NCBI RefSeq assembly: GCF_031458075.1
Contig: NZ_JAVDXT010000005.1
Coordinates: 1 to 64,000, forward strand
Length of the DNA stretch: 64,000 bases
Source: Rhodoferax_B ferrireducens_A
Lineage (GTDB): Bacteria; Pseudomonadota; Gammaproteobacteria; Burkholderiales; Burkholderiaceae_C
Direction: 5' to 3'
Program-made: the position numbers and the translations under genes
Shown: in pieces, positions 47,806 through 57,425 of the stretch
Layout: every line of letters starts with the position of its first letter
How positions within the stretch are numbered: position 1 is the stretch's first letter
Notes under the pieces: model-generated
Seen by the model: only the letters and a program-made list of their open reading frames with translations
What the model was told of the DNA's origin: nothing
Database searches by the model: none

Positions 47806-48963
47806 ATGGACTCATCCAGCCAAGACAAAAGCCTACCAGCGACCGAGCGCAAGCTGCAGCAAGCGCGCAAGGACGGGCAGGCATCGCGCTCCAAAGACTT
47901 GTCGCATCTGGCAGTCCTGGGTGCAGGCTCGGCGGCCTTGCTGGTTTTGGCGCCCACCTTCATGGAGCGCTTCAAGTTGGCCATGGGCCAACAACTCTCC
48001 TTTACCGCCAGCACACTGGCAAACAACGGCAGCATGCTGGACCGCCTGCAGGACATGGTGCTGATCGGCATGATTGCCAGTGCCGTTTTCGCGGGCATCG
48101 TGATGGTCGCTGCGGTGGGCAGCGCAGTGGCCGCCGGCGGATGGGTAACCAGCCTGAAACCCATCATGCCGGACTTGAGCCGACTGAACCCGATCTCCGG
48201 CTTCGGCCGCCTGTTCTCCAAAGAGCAAGTGACAGAAGTTATCAAATTGATAGCAATCACCGCAGTACTTATCACGGTTGCATGGACATTTTTATCCAAT
48301 AGTCTGAATACGGTTGCACTCCTGGTGCTGCAGCCGTCCGCCGCTTCGATCCAGCAGTTGGCCAACTGGATTACCTCGGGCATGAGCCTTTTGCTGCTGG
48401 TGGTATTCGCATTGGCGGCCATCGACGTGCCTTTGCAGACTTTTCTCATGAAGTCGCGGCTGAAGATGTCGCACCAGGAAGTGAAGCAAGAGCACAAAGA
48501 ATCCGATGGCAATCCACAGATGAAGGGCAAGATGCGCGCCCGGGCGCGTGAGGTGGCCCAGCGTAGCAGCGTCGGCGCGGTACCCAAGGCAGACTTCGTG
48601 CTCATGAATCCAACGCACTTTGCGGTCGCCCTGCGCTATGACGAAAAAACCATGCGTGCGCCGCAAGTCATTGCCAAAGGCGCCGATCTGGTGGCCATGA
48701 AGATACGGGACATGGCCAAGGCCCACTCCGTGCCGGTATTCCAGTCCCCCATGCTGGCCCGCGCACTGTATGCCCATGCCGAAATCAATGGCGAGATTCC
48801 ATCGGCCCTGTACACCGCGGTAGCCCAGGTGTTGGCCTATGTGTACCGAGTCAAAGCCGCAATGCGGGGCGAGGGCACCATGCCCGATAGCTTCCCGCAG
48901 CCCGATGTTCCGCCTGAGCTGGACCCCTTGAGTAAAACCATTCTGGCCGAGGCCACACCGTGA
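47806..48963 (+). CDS. flhB: Flagellar export switch protein FlhB
   Basis: 385 residues: four membrane helices and a cytoplasmic domain with the self-cleaving NPTH site (LMNPTHFAVALRYD). Cleavage there, with FliK, switches export from hook to filament proteins. Start SSSQDKSLPATERKLQQARK is typical. The stop overlaps the flhA GTG start. Confidence 0.96.
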   Translation: MDSSSQDKSLPATERKLQQARKDGQASRSKDLSHLAVLGAGSAALLVLAPTFMERFKLAMGQQLSFTASTLANNGSMLDRLQDMVLIGMIASAVFAGIVMVAAVGSAVAAGGWVTSLKPIMPDLSRLNPISGFGRLFSKEQVTEVIKLIAITAVLITVAWTFLSNSLNTVALLVLQPSAASIQQLANWITSGMSLLLLVVFALAAIDVPLQTFLMKSRLKMSHQEVKQEHKESDGNPQMKGKMRARAREVAQRSSVGAVPKADFVLMNPTHFAVALRYDEKTMRAPQVIAKGADLVAMKIRDMAKAHSVPVFQSPMLARALYAHAEINGEIPSALYTAVAQVLAYVYRVKAAMRGEGTMPDSFPQPDVPPELDPLSKTILAEATP

Positions 48964-51041
48964 ACCCGCAACTCAAATCAGCCCAGCAGTGGTTCAACAC
49001 CAATCGGTCGCTGATGCAGGGCGTGTCTGCGCCCATCATGGTGATGACCATTTTGGCCATGATGGTCCTGCCCATGCCCGCATGGTTGCTGGACACGTTC
49101 TTTACCATCAATATCGCCGTTGCGCTGATGGTTATGATGGTCGCAGCCTATATGGTGCGGCCACTGGACTTTGCCGCGTTTCCCTCGGTTCTGCTGCTCA
49201 CCACGCTGATGCGTCTGTCGCTCAACGTGGCATCCACCCGGGTTGTGCTGCTGGAAGGCCATACCGGCGCAGGTGCTGCAGGCGCGGTGATTGAGGCCTT
49301 TGGGCATTTCCTGATCGGCGGCAACTTTGCGGTCGGTTTGATCGTTTTCGCCATTTTGGTGGTCATCAACTTTATCGTGGTGACAAAAGGCGCAGAACGT
49401 ATTGCGGAAGTCTCTGCGCGCTTTACGCTGGACGCGATGCCCGGCAAGCAAATGGCCGTCGATGCCGACCTGAACGCCGGCTTGATCAATGACGCGGAAG
49501 CCAAACGCCGCCGCGCCGAAGTGGGAGAAGAAGCCGACTTTTTTGGATCGATGGACGGTGCATCCAAGTTTGTCCGAGGCGACGCGATTGCGGGCATCTT
49601 GATTCTGCTGATCAACATCGTGGGCGGCTTCACGATCGGCGTGTTGCAGCACGGCCTCACCGCCTCCAAAGCCGCCGACACCTACATCCTGCTGGCGGTG
49701 GGCGACGCGCTGGTTGCGCAGATCCCCGGCTTGCTGATCTCCATCGCAGCCGCCATGGTGGTGTCGCGGGTGGGCAAAGACGACGATATTGGCAAGCAGA
49801 TCATCCACCAACTGTTTGACTCCCCCAAGGTATTGGGCATTACGGCCGGCATTTTGGCGTTCATGGGCATCATTCCCAATATGCCGCACACGGTGTTTTT
49901 GTCCATGGCTGCCGTCTTGGGCTATAGCGCCTGGGCCATCTCCAAGCGCCCTGCTCCGGTGGACGCCACCGCCATCGTGGCACCGCCCCCGACCGATGGC
50001 GAAGCCACCTGGGACGACCTCCAGCCCGTCGATCTGCTGGGACTGGAGTTGGGTTACCGACTGATTACATTGGTAGATAAAACCCGCCCTGGCGATCTGC
50101 TGACCCGGATCAAGGGGGTACGGCGCAAATTCGCACAAGAGGTTGGCTTTCTGCCGCCACCTGTCCACGTGCGCGACAACCTCGACCTCAAACCCAGTGC
50201 TTACCGCATTACCTTGCGCGGCGTTGTGGTGGGCGAAGGCGAAGCCTTCCCGGGGATGTACCTGGCCATCAACCCTGGCGGCATCACCACCCCACTGATT
50301 GGCACGGCTACCACCGATCCTGCCTTCGGCCTACCCGCACACTGGATCGACGAGCGGCAGAAGGAAGCGGCACAAATGGCCGGCTTTACCGTGGTTGATT
50401 CGGAAACCGTGATGGCCACACATTTGTCACACTTGATGCAAGTGCAGGCGGCCAGGTTACTGAGCCGCACAGAGACGCAACAACTGGTGGAGCATGTCAG
50501 CAAGCTGGCCCCCAAACTGATCGAAGAAGTGGTTCCCAAAATGGTGTCTATCGCCACGTTCCAGAAAGTCTTGCAGCTCTTGCTGGAAGAGTCTGTGCAC
50601 ATCCGCGATATCCGAACCATTGTGGAATGCCTGGCCGAGCACGCAGGCAGCACCACCGACCCAGCCGACCTGGCCCGCCGTGTGCGCATTGCCTTGGCTC
50701 CGGCCATCGTGCAACAAATTTACGGCCCGACCCGCGAACTGAACGTCATCGCCATCGAGCCCGGCCTGGAGCGGATGCTGGTGCAAGCCCTCGGCAATGC
50801 CGCCGGCCCGGCACTGGACCCCGGCGTTGCCGACCTGCTGACCCGCAATGTGGCAGACGTCGCCCTCCAGCAGGAAGAGCTGGGTGTACCCGCCTGCCTG
50901 CTGGTCCCAGACCAAATTCGCAATGCAATTTCGCGGCTGGTGCGCCGGGTAGCCCCCCGCCTGCAAGTGCTGGCGCACAGTGAAATTCCAGAAACCCACA
51001 CCATCCGCATTGGCCCCATTCTCAAAGGTGCACTCACATGA
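48960..51041 (+). CDS. flhA: Flagellar export protein FlhA
   Basis: 693 residues: about eight N-terminal membrane helices with the FHIPEP-type loop (MVVAAYMVRPLDFAAFPSVL; GERIAEVSARFTLDAMPGKQ-like region), and a large cytoplasmic ring domain that docks chaperone-substrate complexes. GTG start. Overlaps flhB and flhF by 4 bp each. Confidence 0.96.
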   Translation: MNPQLKSAQQWFNTNRSLMQGVSAPIMVMTILAMMVLPMPAWLLDTFFTINIAVALMVMMVAAYMVRPLDFAAFPSVLLLTTLMRLSLNVASTRVVLLEGHTGAGAAGAVIEAFGHFLIGGNFAVGLIVFAILVVINFIVVTKGAERIAEVSARFTLDAMPGKQMAVDADLNAGLINDAEAKRRRAEVGEEADFFGSMDGASKFVRGDAIAGILILLINIVGGFTIGVLQHGLTASKAADTYILLAVGDALVAQIPGLLISIAAAMVVSRVGKDDDIGKQIIHQLFDSPKVLGITAGILAFMGIIPNMPHTVFLSMAAVLGYSAWAISKRPAPVDATAIVAPPPTDGEATWDDLQPVDLLGLELGYRLITLVDKTRPGDLLTRIKGVRRKFAQEVGFLPPPVHVRDNLDLKPSAYRITLRGVVVGEGEAFPGMYLAINPGGITTPLIGTATTDPAFGLPAHWIDERQKEAAQMAGFTVVDSETVMATHLSHLMQVQAARLLSRTETQQLVEHVSKLAPKLIEEVVPKMVSIATFQKVLQLLLEESVHIRDIRTIVECLAEHAGSTTDPADLARRVRIALAPAIVQQIYGPTRELNVIAIEPGLERMLVQALGNAAGPALDPGVADLLTRNVADVALQQEELGVPACLLVPDQIRNAISRLVRRVAPRLQVLAHSEIPETHTIRIGPILKGALT

Positions 51042-52477
51042 ATATCCAACGCTTTCACGCTGCTACGTCCCGCGAAGCTTTGGCCAAGGCCCGCGCGGTT
51101 TTTGGTGAGGGCACGCTCATCCTGTCCAACCGCCCAACCTCCACAGGAGTCGAAGTGGTCGCGACCGCAGAAGATGCACTGTCCTCACTGGACCGGACGT
51201 CAGAGCCGTCCGGCCTGGGACAGACCCATGCAGCACCTGCTTCGTCTTCTGCAGCCACCCAGGCCATGGCACAGATCCCGGTAGAAGAAGACACCGAACA
51301 ACTGGCCATGAGCACACTGTCGTTCCAGGACTATGTGCGCGAACGCATGCTGCGCCGCCGCCATGAAACCAGTACGGGTTTGCGCGACGAAATCTTCCCG
51401 CCCAAAGTGGATGCACAACCCAGCGTTGCAACGCCCGTGCCGCAATCCCAGCGCGCGCAACATGCGGCGCCGTTTGCAACCGCCCCGGTGGCTCGCCCCA
51501 AGCCTGCGCCCGCATCGGCCGTGATGAACTCCAAGGGTATCGTGGACGAACTGCAAGCCATGAAGGACATGATTGAAGAGCGCTTCAACACCATGGCCTG
51601 GCTGGGCAAAACCAAGCAAGATCCCATCCAGTCCAATCTGATGCTCAAAATGATCCGCGCAGGCTACTCGCCAGCCTTGGCCCGGGCCGTTATCGAACGA
51701 CTGCCAGAGGATGCCAACCCTGCAGAGGCCGTACGTTGGCTGATGGAGGTGCTGGAGCGCAATCTGCGTACCGATGCCGGCGCTAAACCTTTGTTTGACC
51801 AAGGCGGTATCTATGCACTGGTCGGCGCCACCGGCGTAGGCAAAACCACCACGGCCGCCAAACTCGCGGCCCATTGCGTGCGGGTCCATGGTGCCAACAG
51901 CGTCGGCCTGATCACGCTGGACACCTACCGGATTGCCGCACACGAGCAGCTACGCGCTTTTGGTCGCATGCTGGGCGTAGTGGCGCATCTGGCCCATGAC
52001 CGGGCCGCTCTGCAAGACCTGCTGGGCTTGCTGGGCAACAAGAAAATGGTGCTGATAGATACCACGGGCATCGCCCCCAAAGATCCGCGCAAGCGTGACA
52101 TGATGGATGTGCTGGACCTGCCTGGCGTCAATCGCCTGCTGGTGCTCAATGCCGGTAGCCACGGCGACACCATGGACGAAGTGCTGACCTCTTTCAAGAC
52201 CCGGGGCGTGCAACAGGCCATCCTGTCCAAAATCGACGAAGCAGCCAAGCTGGGCCCCGCATTGGACGCCATCATCCGGCATCAGTTGGTGCTGCGCGGT
52301 GTGTGCAACGGCCAACGTGTGCCCGAGGACTGGGAGGCGGCTGACGCCAAAAAGCTGGTTCGGGCTTCCATGCGCTCCACCACCAAATCCGCATTTGACC
52401 CCAAAGCGGTGGATTTGAACTTCTTCTTCACCCCTGCATCGCCTTCCCCTGCCCGCAAGGAACGGGTACATGCTTGA
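51038..52477 (+). CDS. flhF: SRP-type GTPase FlhF
   Basis: 479 residues. An N-terminal basic and variable domain, then an NG GTPase with P-loop GATGVGKTTTAAKL (about 264 onwards), DTYRIAAHEQLRAFG and IDTTGIAPKDPRKRD. FlhF sets the place of flagellar assembly, usually a cell pole, so it points to polar flagella. Overlaps flhA and the next gene. Confidence 0.95.
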   Translation: MNIQRFHAATSREALAKARAVFGEGTLILSNRPTSTGVEVVATAEDALSSLDRTSEPSGLGQTHAAPASSSAATQAMAQIPVEEDTEQLAMSTLSFQDYVRERMLRRRHETSTGLRDEIFPPKVDAQPSVATPVPQSQRAQHAAPFATAPVARPKPAPASAVMNSKGIVDELQAMKDMIEERFNTMAWLGKTKQDPIQSNLMLKMIRAGYSPALARAVIERLPEDANPAEAVRWLMEVLERNLRTDAGAKPLFDQGGIYALVGATGVGKTTTAAKLAAHCVRVHGANSVGLITLDTYRIAAHEQLRAFGRMLGVVAHLAHDRAALQDLLGLLGNKKMVLIDTTGIAPKDPRKRDMMDVLDLPGVNRLLVLNAGSHGDTMDEVLTSFKTRGVQQAILSKIDEAAKLGPALDAIIRHQLVLRGVCNGQRVPEDWEAADAKKLVRASMRSTTKSAFDPKAVDLNFFFTPASPSPARKERVHA

Positions 52478-53270
52478 GTCGTGTGTCGACCAAGGCGAAA
52501 GCCTGCGTCGCATGGCGCCGCAGGCCGCCTGGAGTGTGATTGCCATGGTGACCCGGGGGGACTCCGACACAGAGCTGCCCCTGCTATGGCAAATCTGCGC
52601 CGTGTTACAAAGCTTCAACTACCGTATCACCGTACTGGACGCAAGTTCAACGGAAACCGATGACAATCCGGGTTTACAGAACCTACTGGATCACGCACAC
52701 TGGCTGGAAGATGTGCCAGCAGACACATCTCCATGGCATATCGTGCCAGCCCGTTTAGGGCTTGGCCGCATAGCAAGCCAACACAGTCGGGGACACCGCA
52801 TGCCGCTGCAGCCCTTGGGCCACTTGTTTCGCAACTGCGACCTCGTCGTGGTGTATGCGGACGCCCACATGCTGGCCACCTTGCTGCCGGGCAGCCAGGT
52901 TCGGCCATTGCTGGCGGTTACCCCGCATAGAGCATCTATCATTGGCGCTTACAAAGGCTTCAAAAAATTATTCCTGCAAGCCCAGTTGGCGCCTCTGATC
53001 GCGTCCGTAGTGAGTAATCCGTTCAAAAATGCGGAGAATTTGGCCAGAACCACCGGCCTCGCGCTACAGCAGTGCGCCCAAATCCACCTGGGCTGCCATA
53101 CAGAATTCATGACGGTTCGCACCTTTCCGCAGCAGCACAAGCACTGGAACGATGCCCATCCGCTCGCACGGCGCCTGATGGCCAATGCGATTCCGATAGC
53201 GCATAGCTTGGCAGATGCAGCCAGAGCGTCTTTACCCACCCCTTTCGGCTATCGGGCAGGGGCATATTGA
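52470..53270 (+). CDS. FlhG/FleN-like protein lacking the P-loop
   Basis: 266 residues in the flhG position between flhF and fliA, overlapping both. The fold of a MinD/ParA ATPase can be traced: SVIAMVTRGDSDTELPLLWQ stands where VIAVTSGKGGVGKTT is expected, RITVLDAS matches the strand before the first Asp, and VTPHRASIIGAYKGFKKLF matches the FlhG helix after the switch region. The Lys-rich deviant Walker A is absent. FlhG normally limits flagellar number by stimulating FlhF; this one probably cannot bind ATP in the usual way. The gene is intact, so it seems to be kept for another reason. Confidence 0.7.
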   Translation: MLESCVDQGESLRRMAPQAAWSVIAMVTRGDSDTELPLLWQICAVLQSFNYRITVLDASSTETDDNPGLQNLLDHAHWLEDVPADTSPWHIVPARLGLGRIASQHSRGHRMPLQPLGHLFRNCDLVVVYADAHMLATLLPGSQVRPLLAVTPHRASIIGAYKGFKKLFLQAQLAPLIASVVSNPFKNAENLARTTGLALQQCAQIHLGCHTEFMTVRTFPQQHKHWNDAHPLARRLMANAIPIAHSLADAARASLPTPFGYRAGAY

Positions 53271-53986
53271 TGTACACAGCGAAAGGCCATCTGGACCGGG
53301 AGCACATGATCCGCCAGTATGTCCCTCTGGTTCGACGGCTGGCGCACCACATGATTGCCAAGCTGCCGCCGAATATCGAGCTCGATGATCTGATCCAGGT
53401 GGGCATGATCGGATTATCGGAAGCGCTGACACGCTACGAGGTCGCCCAGGGCGTGCAGTTCGAAACGTTTGCGACGCAACGCATTCGCGGTGCGATGATT
53501 GATGAGTTGCGCGAGGGTGACTGGATGTCCCGCGGTTCACGCAAGAGCCAGAAGGAAATCGAGCGTGCAGTGCAGCGCCTGGAGCAAAAGCTCGGCCGCA
53601 GCCCGCTGGAGTCAGAAATCGCCGCCGAGCTGGACATGGAGCTGGCCGACTACCAGGAGTTGCTGGGCAAAGTCCGCGGCACCCAGCTGGTGTATCTGGA
53701 AGACATGACCGGAGGTTCGGACGAGGAGTCCAGCTTTCTCGACCGGCATATCGCCGACGAAAGCGCCGACCCCATCCATTTGCTGCGCGACCACCGGCTG
53801 CGCGCGTCTCTGGTCGAAGCCATCAAAACCCTGCCGGAGCGGGAGCAGTACATCATGAGCATGTACTACGAAAACGACTTGAATCTCAAGGAAATTGCAG
53901 CTGTACTGGAGATTACCGAATCCCGGGTCTGCCAGTTGCACAGCCAGTCCATTGCCCGACTGCGTGCCAAGATGCGCAGCCACTAA
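53270..53986 (+). CDS. fliA: Flagellar sigma factor sigma28 (FliA)
   Basis: 238 residues with regions 2, 3 and 4 and no 1.1. Region 2 shows IRQYVPLVRRLAHHMIAKLP and NIELDDLIQVGMIGL; region 4 shows LPEREQYIMSMYYENDLNLK. Transcribes late genes (flagellins, fliS, motA) from TAAAG-N11-GCCGATAA sites seen in this window; held back by FlgM. The start shares one base with the upstream stop (TGATG). Confidence 0.96.
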   Translation: MYTAKGHLDREHMIRQYVPLVRRLAHHMIAKLPPNIELDDLIQVGMIGLSEALTRYEVAQGVQFETFATQRIRGAMIDELREGDWMSRGSRKSQKEIERAVQRLEQKLGRSPLESEIAAELDMELADYQELLGKVRGTQLVYLEDMTGGSDEESSFLDRHIADESADPIHLLRDHRLRASLVEAIKTLPEREQYIMSMYYENDLNLKEIAAVLEITESRVCQLHSQSIARLRAKMRSH

Positions 53987-54002
53987 GGTAGTTTTTGCAC
54001 CC

Positions 54003-54042
54003 GCCCATAAAAAATCGCCCCAGTGGGCGATTTTTTATGGGC
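54003..54042. terminator. Bidirectional terminator between fliA and flgN
   Basis: GCCCATAAAAAATCGCCC pairs perfectly with its complement around a CAGT loop, 18 bp. The A/T-rich outer part serves as a T-run in both directions, ending fliA (plus) and flgN (minus). Confidence 0.9.
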
Positions 54043-54056
54043 GAAGCCAAAGCATA

Positions 54057-54452
54057 TCAAGTGGCAACCGCCGCGTAGATACGGGCTGCTCCGCCACGGT
54101 AGGCACTCGCCTTGGCGCCTCCCGAATAAGTTGCCAAGGACTGGGCCTGAGGCAATACCGTCAACAAGGTGCGATCCACCACTACCGCGCGCCGGATCAG
54201 GCTTTCGCGCTGCTGCGTCAGGGTCAGCGAAATCTTCGCCAGGCGCTTGCGCATGTTCTCATCCAAAGACTTCAAGCCCGTCGCAGCCGGCACCAAGCGC
54301 GCCATATCCATCATCGCCTGGCGCAACGAGGTACTGGCAGCTTGCAGCACCAGCGGCTCACCAGCAAGCAATGCGGCAGAGACATCATCCAGCAATTGCT
54401 CAACCGAGGACAAACTGGCTTCCAAGCCGGAGGAAGAAGGGTTAGCTGCCAT
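54057..54452 (-). CDS. flgN: FlgN-type chaperone for hook-filament junction proteins
   Basis: 131 residues, helical and Ala/Leu-rich, with a C-terminus rich in Gly/Ala/Tyr. FlgN binds FlgK and FlgL before export. Sequence is weakly conserved; the call rests on size, fold by eye and the flgA-flgM-flgN order. Confidence 0.85.
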   Translation of the reverse strand: MAANPSSSGLEASLSSVEQLLDDVSAALLAGEPLVLQAASTSLRQAMMDMARLVPAATGLKSLDENMRKRLAKISLTLTQQRESLIRRAVVVDRTLLTVLPQAQSLATYSGGAKASAYRGGAARIYAAVAT

Positions 54453-54489
54453 ATTTAAAGACCTCGCCCAAAAACCAACCCCATAAAGC

Positions 54490-54828
54490 TTATTTTTCCG
54501 TTACGTCCAGCATCTCCTGGGCATTGGCCAGTAATTTGTCGGCAATCGCCTCTGGATTGACGGAATAGGTGCCGCCCTTGATCGCTGCACGGATATCCGC
54601 GACCTTCTTGGCGTCGAAATCGGCTCCAACGCCCCGATCGGTCTGTTCCAGCGTACGTGCCAGCGTAGAAACGGACACCGAGGCCCCCGCCGAAGGGGTC
54701 GCACGCGCGCCCTTTTGCGCCAAGCTGGCGGGCGCAGCTTCCTTGTCCTGCTCGGTCTTTTTGACGTTTGCAGAACTGACTGCTACCGGCAACTCTAGCC
54801 CTTGTCCAATTTTCATCACACTCTCCAA
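54490..54828 (-). CDS. flgM: Anti-sigma28 factor FlgM
   Basis: 112 residues. A disordered polar N-terminus and C-terminal helices ADFDAKKVADIRAAIKGGTY and SVNPEAIADKLLANAQEML that clamp FliA. Exported when the hook is finished, releasing FliA. 37 bp before flgN; candidate sigma28 site upstream. Confidence 0.94.
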   Translation of the reverse strand: MESVMKIGQGLELPVAVSSANVKKTEQDKEAAPASLAQKGARATPSAGASVSVSTLARTLEQTDRGVGADFDAKKVADIRAAIKGGTYSVNPEAIADKLLANAQEMLDVTEK

Positions 54829-54858
54829 CAGCCTTGAAGTTAAGGCATCGTAGCAATG

Positions 54859-54885
54859 GTTTCGACCGATCTATCATTTTCTTTA
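54859..54885 (-). promoter_or_regulatory. Candidate sigma28 promoter of flgMN
   Basis: Minus strand TAAAGAAA (plus 54878-54885), 11-bp spacer, GTCGAAAC (54859-54866): 5 of 8 at each element, in the 94-bp gap between flgA and flgM. Autoregulated flgM expression by sigma28 is known in enteric bacteria. Confidence 0.5.
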
Positions 54886-54922
54886 GCCCAATTCCTGCGC
54901 AATGGCAAAAAGAAACTACTCT

Positions 54923-55660
54923 TTACATGTCGACACGGATGGTGCGTGCATCCTGCACCACACCGGACATCACCCGGCCGCTCTCCATCCGCACCCGGGC
55001 GGGCTGTCCCACCACCCCGGCGGTCATGGCCTGGCCGTCCGACGTCACCTGAAAACCCGGCCCCTGGGCCAAAACCCGGATCTGGGTTCCGGCCTGGAAC
55101 ACCTGGGGTGCCCTGACCATCGATTGGCGAATGGCCTGTCCGGCCACCCAGGAACGCGTAGCGACCTGGCCTATCCATTGCTCGGGCAGCGCCACCACCG
55201 GCGACGCATCCTCGGCCCAATCCACCTCCGCCTCCATGGCGTCATCGGGCATCAGCACCGCCCCTGCATTGATATTGCTCTTGGCCACCCATGCCGGACC
55301 AAAGGCCTTGACGGTGACCGGCAAGAACACGCTCCAGCGGGTAGCCCCATCCAGGCAGCGCAAACCCACACGGCTCCGCCCCCATAGACGGGTGCCCTGC
55401 GGCACAAAAGGCTCCACTTTGGCGCAAGGAGACAAGCGCAATCGGGCATCGAGCGCCCCCACGGCGACTTCCATGCGCAGCGCCATCCCATTCGGAGACG
55501 CCACCGGCGACACCTGGGTGACCGTGGACTCCAGCCACCGCTGACCGACCTGCACCACATCGGCCTCCACCTGCGCCACTGCACCGAAAGCCTGCGCGCA
55601 CAACACCAGGCCCGTAGCCCCCACGCGGTAGCGCCACAACTTCGACAAAATTTGTAACAT
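54923..55660 (-). CDS. flgA: P-ring chaperone FlgA
   Basis: 245 residues: a signal peptide (hydrophobic GATGLVLCAQAFGAVA, cleavage near AVA-Q) and a C-terminal SAF domain (AGQAIRQSMVRAPQVFQAGT, IRVLAQGPGFQVTSDGQAMT). Helps assemble FlgI in the periplasm. ATG at 55660 is preceded by AAGGAG at 5 bp; upstream in-frame ATGs lack a site. Divergent from flgB; the 218-bp gap has no promoter I can name. Confidence 0.94.
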   Translation of the reverse strand: MLQILSKLWRYRVGATGLVLCAQAFGAVAQVEADVVQVGQRWLESTVTQVSPVASPNGMALRMEVAVGALDARLRLSPCAKVEPFVPQGTRLWGRSRVGLRCLDGATRWSVFLPVTVKAFGPAWVAKSNINAGAVLMPDDAMEAEVDWAEDASPVVALPEQWIGQVATRSWVAGQAIRQSMVRAPQVFQAGTQIRVLAQGPGFQVTSDGQAMTAGVVGQPARVRMESGRVMSGVVQDARTIRVDM

Positions 55661-55878
55661 AAAAACTCCTTGCCTGAAGAGCACTGCGCAGCTAGCTGCG
55701 CCCAGACGCTCCATGACACAACAAACTATAGGCAGCACCCGCCTTGGCAAAGGGCCGAACTAACCACGAATCACCCGCTTCTTTAGCGGCTAAAAAGACT
55801 CAAGTTTTTCCATAATTTGCCCAACGCGAGAACCGGGATGGCACCGGCTGCCTCGCCAGAGATAACGCGAGGTGTCGC

Positions 55879-56289
55879 ATGTTGGACAAAATGGTCGGTG
55901 GAATGGACTTCCAGAGCAAGGCATTGGTGCTACGCGCCGAGCGCCAGCGTGCCATCGCCAGCAATATCGCCAATGTGGACACTCCTGGCTACGTAGCCCG
56001 CGACTACAACTTCAAAGATGCAATGACGGCCGCAACGTCTGGCCAGAAGCTGATGGCCGGCGAGAAGACCAGCGCCCAGCACATGGATCTCCCCGGGCTG
56101 GATAGCAGCCTGAGCAACGCCCAGAAGCTGGGCTACAGCGTGCAAAGCCAGCCCAATATGGATAACAACACCGTTGACCTGGACCGTGAGCGGGCTAATT
56201 TTGTCGACAACTCCGTTCGCTACGAAGCCACCCTGCGCTTTATCAATGGCCAGGCCAAGACCATGCTCGCCGCCATTACCGGGCAGTAA
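55879..56289 (+). CDS. flgB: Proximal rod protein FlgB
   Basis: 136 residues. The rod N-terminal motif LRAERQRAIASNIANVDTPG and a C-terminal helix. First gene of flgBCDEFGHIJK. Confidence 0.96.
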   Translation: MLDKMVGGMDFQSKALVLRAERQRAIASNIANVDTPGYVARDYNFKDAMTAATSGQKLMAGEKTSAQHMDLPGLDSSLSNAQKLGYSVQSQPNMDNNTVDLDRERANFVDNSVRYEATLRFINGQAKTMLAAITGQ

Positions 56290-56314
56290 GCCGCACCGTA
56301 CCTAAAGGATCACC

Positions 56315-56719
56315 ATGTCCATGTTCTCCATCTTCGGCGTCTCCGGCAGCGCCATCAGTGCCCAATCGCAGCGGCTCAACGTTGTGGCCAGCAACCTGGC
56401 CAACGTGGACGCCGTGGCCGGGCCGGACGGGCAAGCCTACAAAGCGCGCCAAGTCGTATTCCAGACCACCTTGATGGGCGCCGAGAGTTCGGCAGGGGTG
56501 CGGGTCAAAGAAGTCACCGAAAGCCAGCAACCTGGCCGCAAGGTGCTCGACCCCAACCATCCCTCTGCCGATGCGGAAGGCTATGTCACCCACTCCAACG
56601 TGAACGCAGTGGATGAAATGGTGAACATGATTTCGGCCTCCCGCTCGTACCAGAACAACGTGGAAGTCATGAACACCGCCAAATCCCTGCTGCTCAAGAC
56701 GCTGCAGATGGGTCAATAA
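56315..56719 (+). CDS. flgC: Proximal rod protein FlgC
   Basis: 134 residues with SQRLNVVASNLANVDAVAGP at the N-terminus and the C-terminal NVNAVDEMVNMISASRSYQN shared by axial proteins. 25 bp after flgB. Confidence 0.96.
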   Translation: MSMFSIFGVSGSAISAQSQRLNVVASNLANVDAVAGPDGQAYKARQVVFQTTLMGAESSAGVRVKEVTESQQPGRKVLDPNHPSADAEGYVTHSNVNAVDEMVNMISASRSYQNNVEVMNTAKSLLLKTLQMGQ

Positions 56720-56738
56720 TTTTTTCAGAAAGCCCGCC

Positions 56739-57389
56739 ATGGATTACAGCGCCATCAATGCCGCAAGCAGCTCATTGGTTACATCGGCCAGCACCAAGAA
56801 CGCCACCACATCGGAAGCCTCGCAAGACCGCTTCCTGAAACTGCTGGTCGCCCAGTTGAACAACCAGGATCCGATGAATCCTATGGACAACGCGCAGATG
56901 ACCAGCCAGCTGGCGCAGATCAATACCGTGTCCGGCATCCAGACACTGAACGACACCATGACCAGCATGGCGTCACAAATCGCGGCCCTGCAGTCGCTGC
57001 AAGGCAGCACCACCATTGGCCACGAGGTGCTGACCGAAGGCTCCACCGTCAGCGTCACCGATGGCGTGGGCAAAGGTGCATTCGACCTGAGTGGCAACGC
57101 CGATACCGTCAAGGTGGAAGTCCGCAATGCCGCTGGCACCGTGCTCGGCACGGTAAACATGGGAGCGCTGGAATCCGGCCGCCAGTCATTCTCCTGGGAC
57201 GCGTCGCAGTACGCCAATGCAGGCGAACTGAGCTTCAAGGTAGTGGCCACCAATGGCAGCACCGCCGTCACCAGCACGGCCCTGGAACGCAACAAGGTGG
57301 TGTCGGTCAGCAACGACAACAACGTCCTCAACCTGCAACTGCAGAACGGTGAATCGGTCGCATACAGCGCCGTCAAAGCCATTCTCTAA
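56739..57389 (+). CDS. flgD: Hook capping protein FlgD
   Basis: 216 residues. N-terminal signature DRFLKLLVAQLNNQDPMNPM, then FlgD Ig-like and Tudor-like domains (SFKVVATNGSTAVTSTAL). Needed for hook polymerisation and then removed. 19 bp after flgC. Confidence 0.96.
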   Translation: MDYSAINAASSSLVTSASTKNATTSEASQDRFLKLLVAQLNNQDPMNPMDNAQMTSQLAQINTVSGIQTLNDTMTSMASQIAALQSLQGSTTIGHEVLTEGSTVSVTDGVGKGAFDLSGNADTVKVEVRNAAGTVLGTVNMGALESGRQSFSWDASQYANAGELSFKVVATNGSTAVTSTALERNKVVSVSNDNNVLNLQLQNGESVAYSAVKAIL

Positions 57390-57425
57390 GCCCGCACACC
57401 CCTACCGCATTTTCAGGAGCACCCC

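Noticed and set aside
48238..48300. Part of flhB resembling the dispersed repeat (ATCAAATTGATAGCAATCACC region)
   Set aside because: Similarity is partial, there is no stem, and the stretch encodes a plausible FlhB membrane helix.
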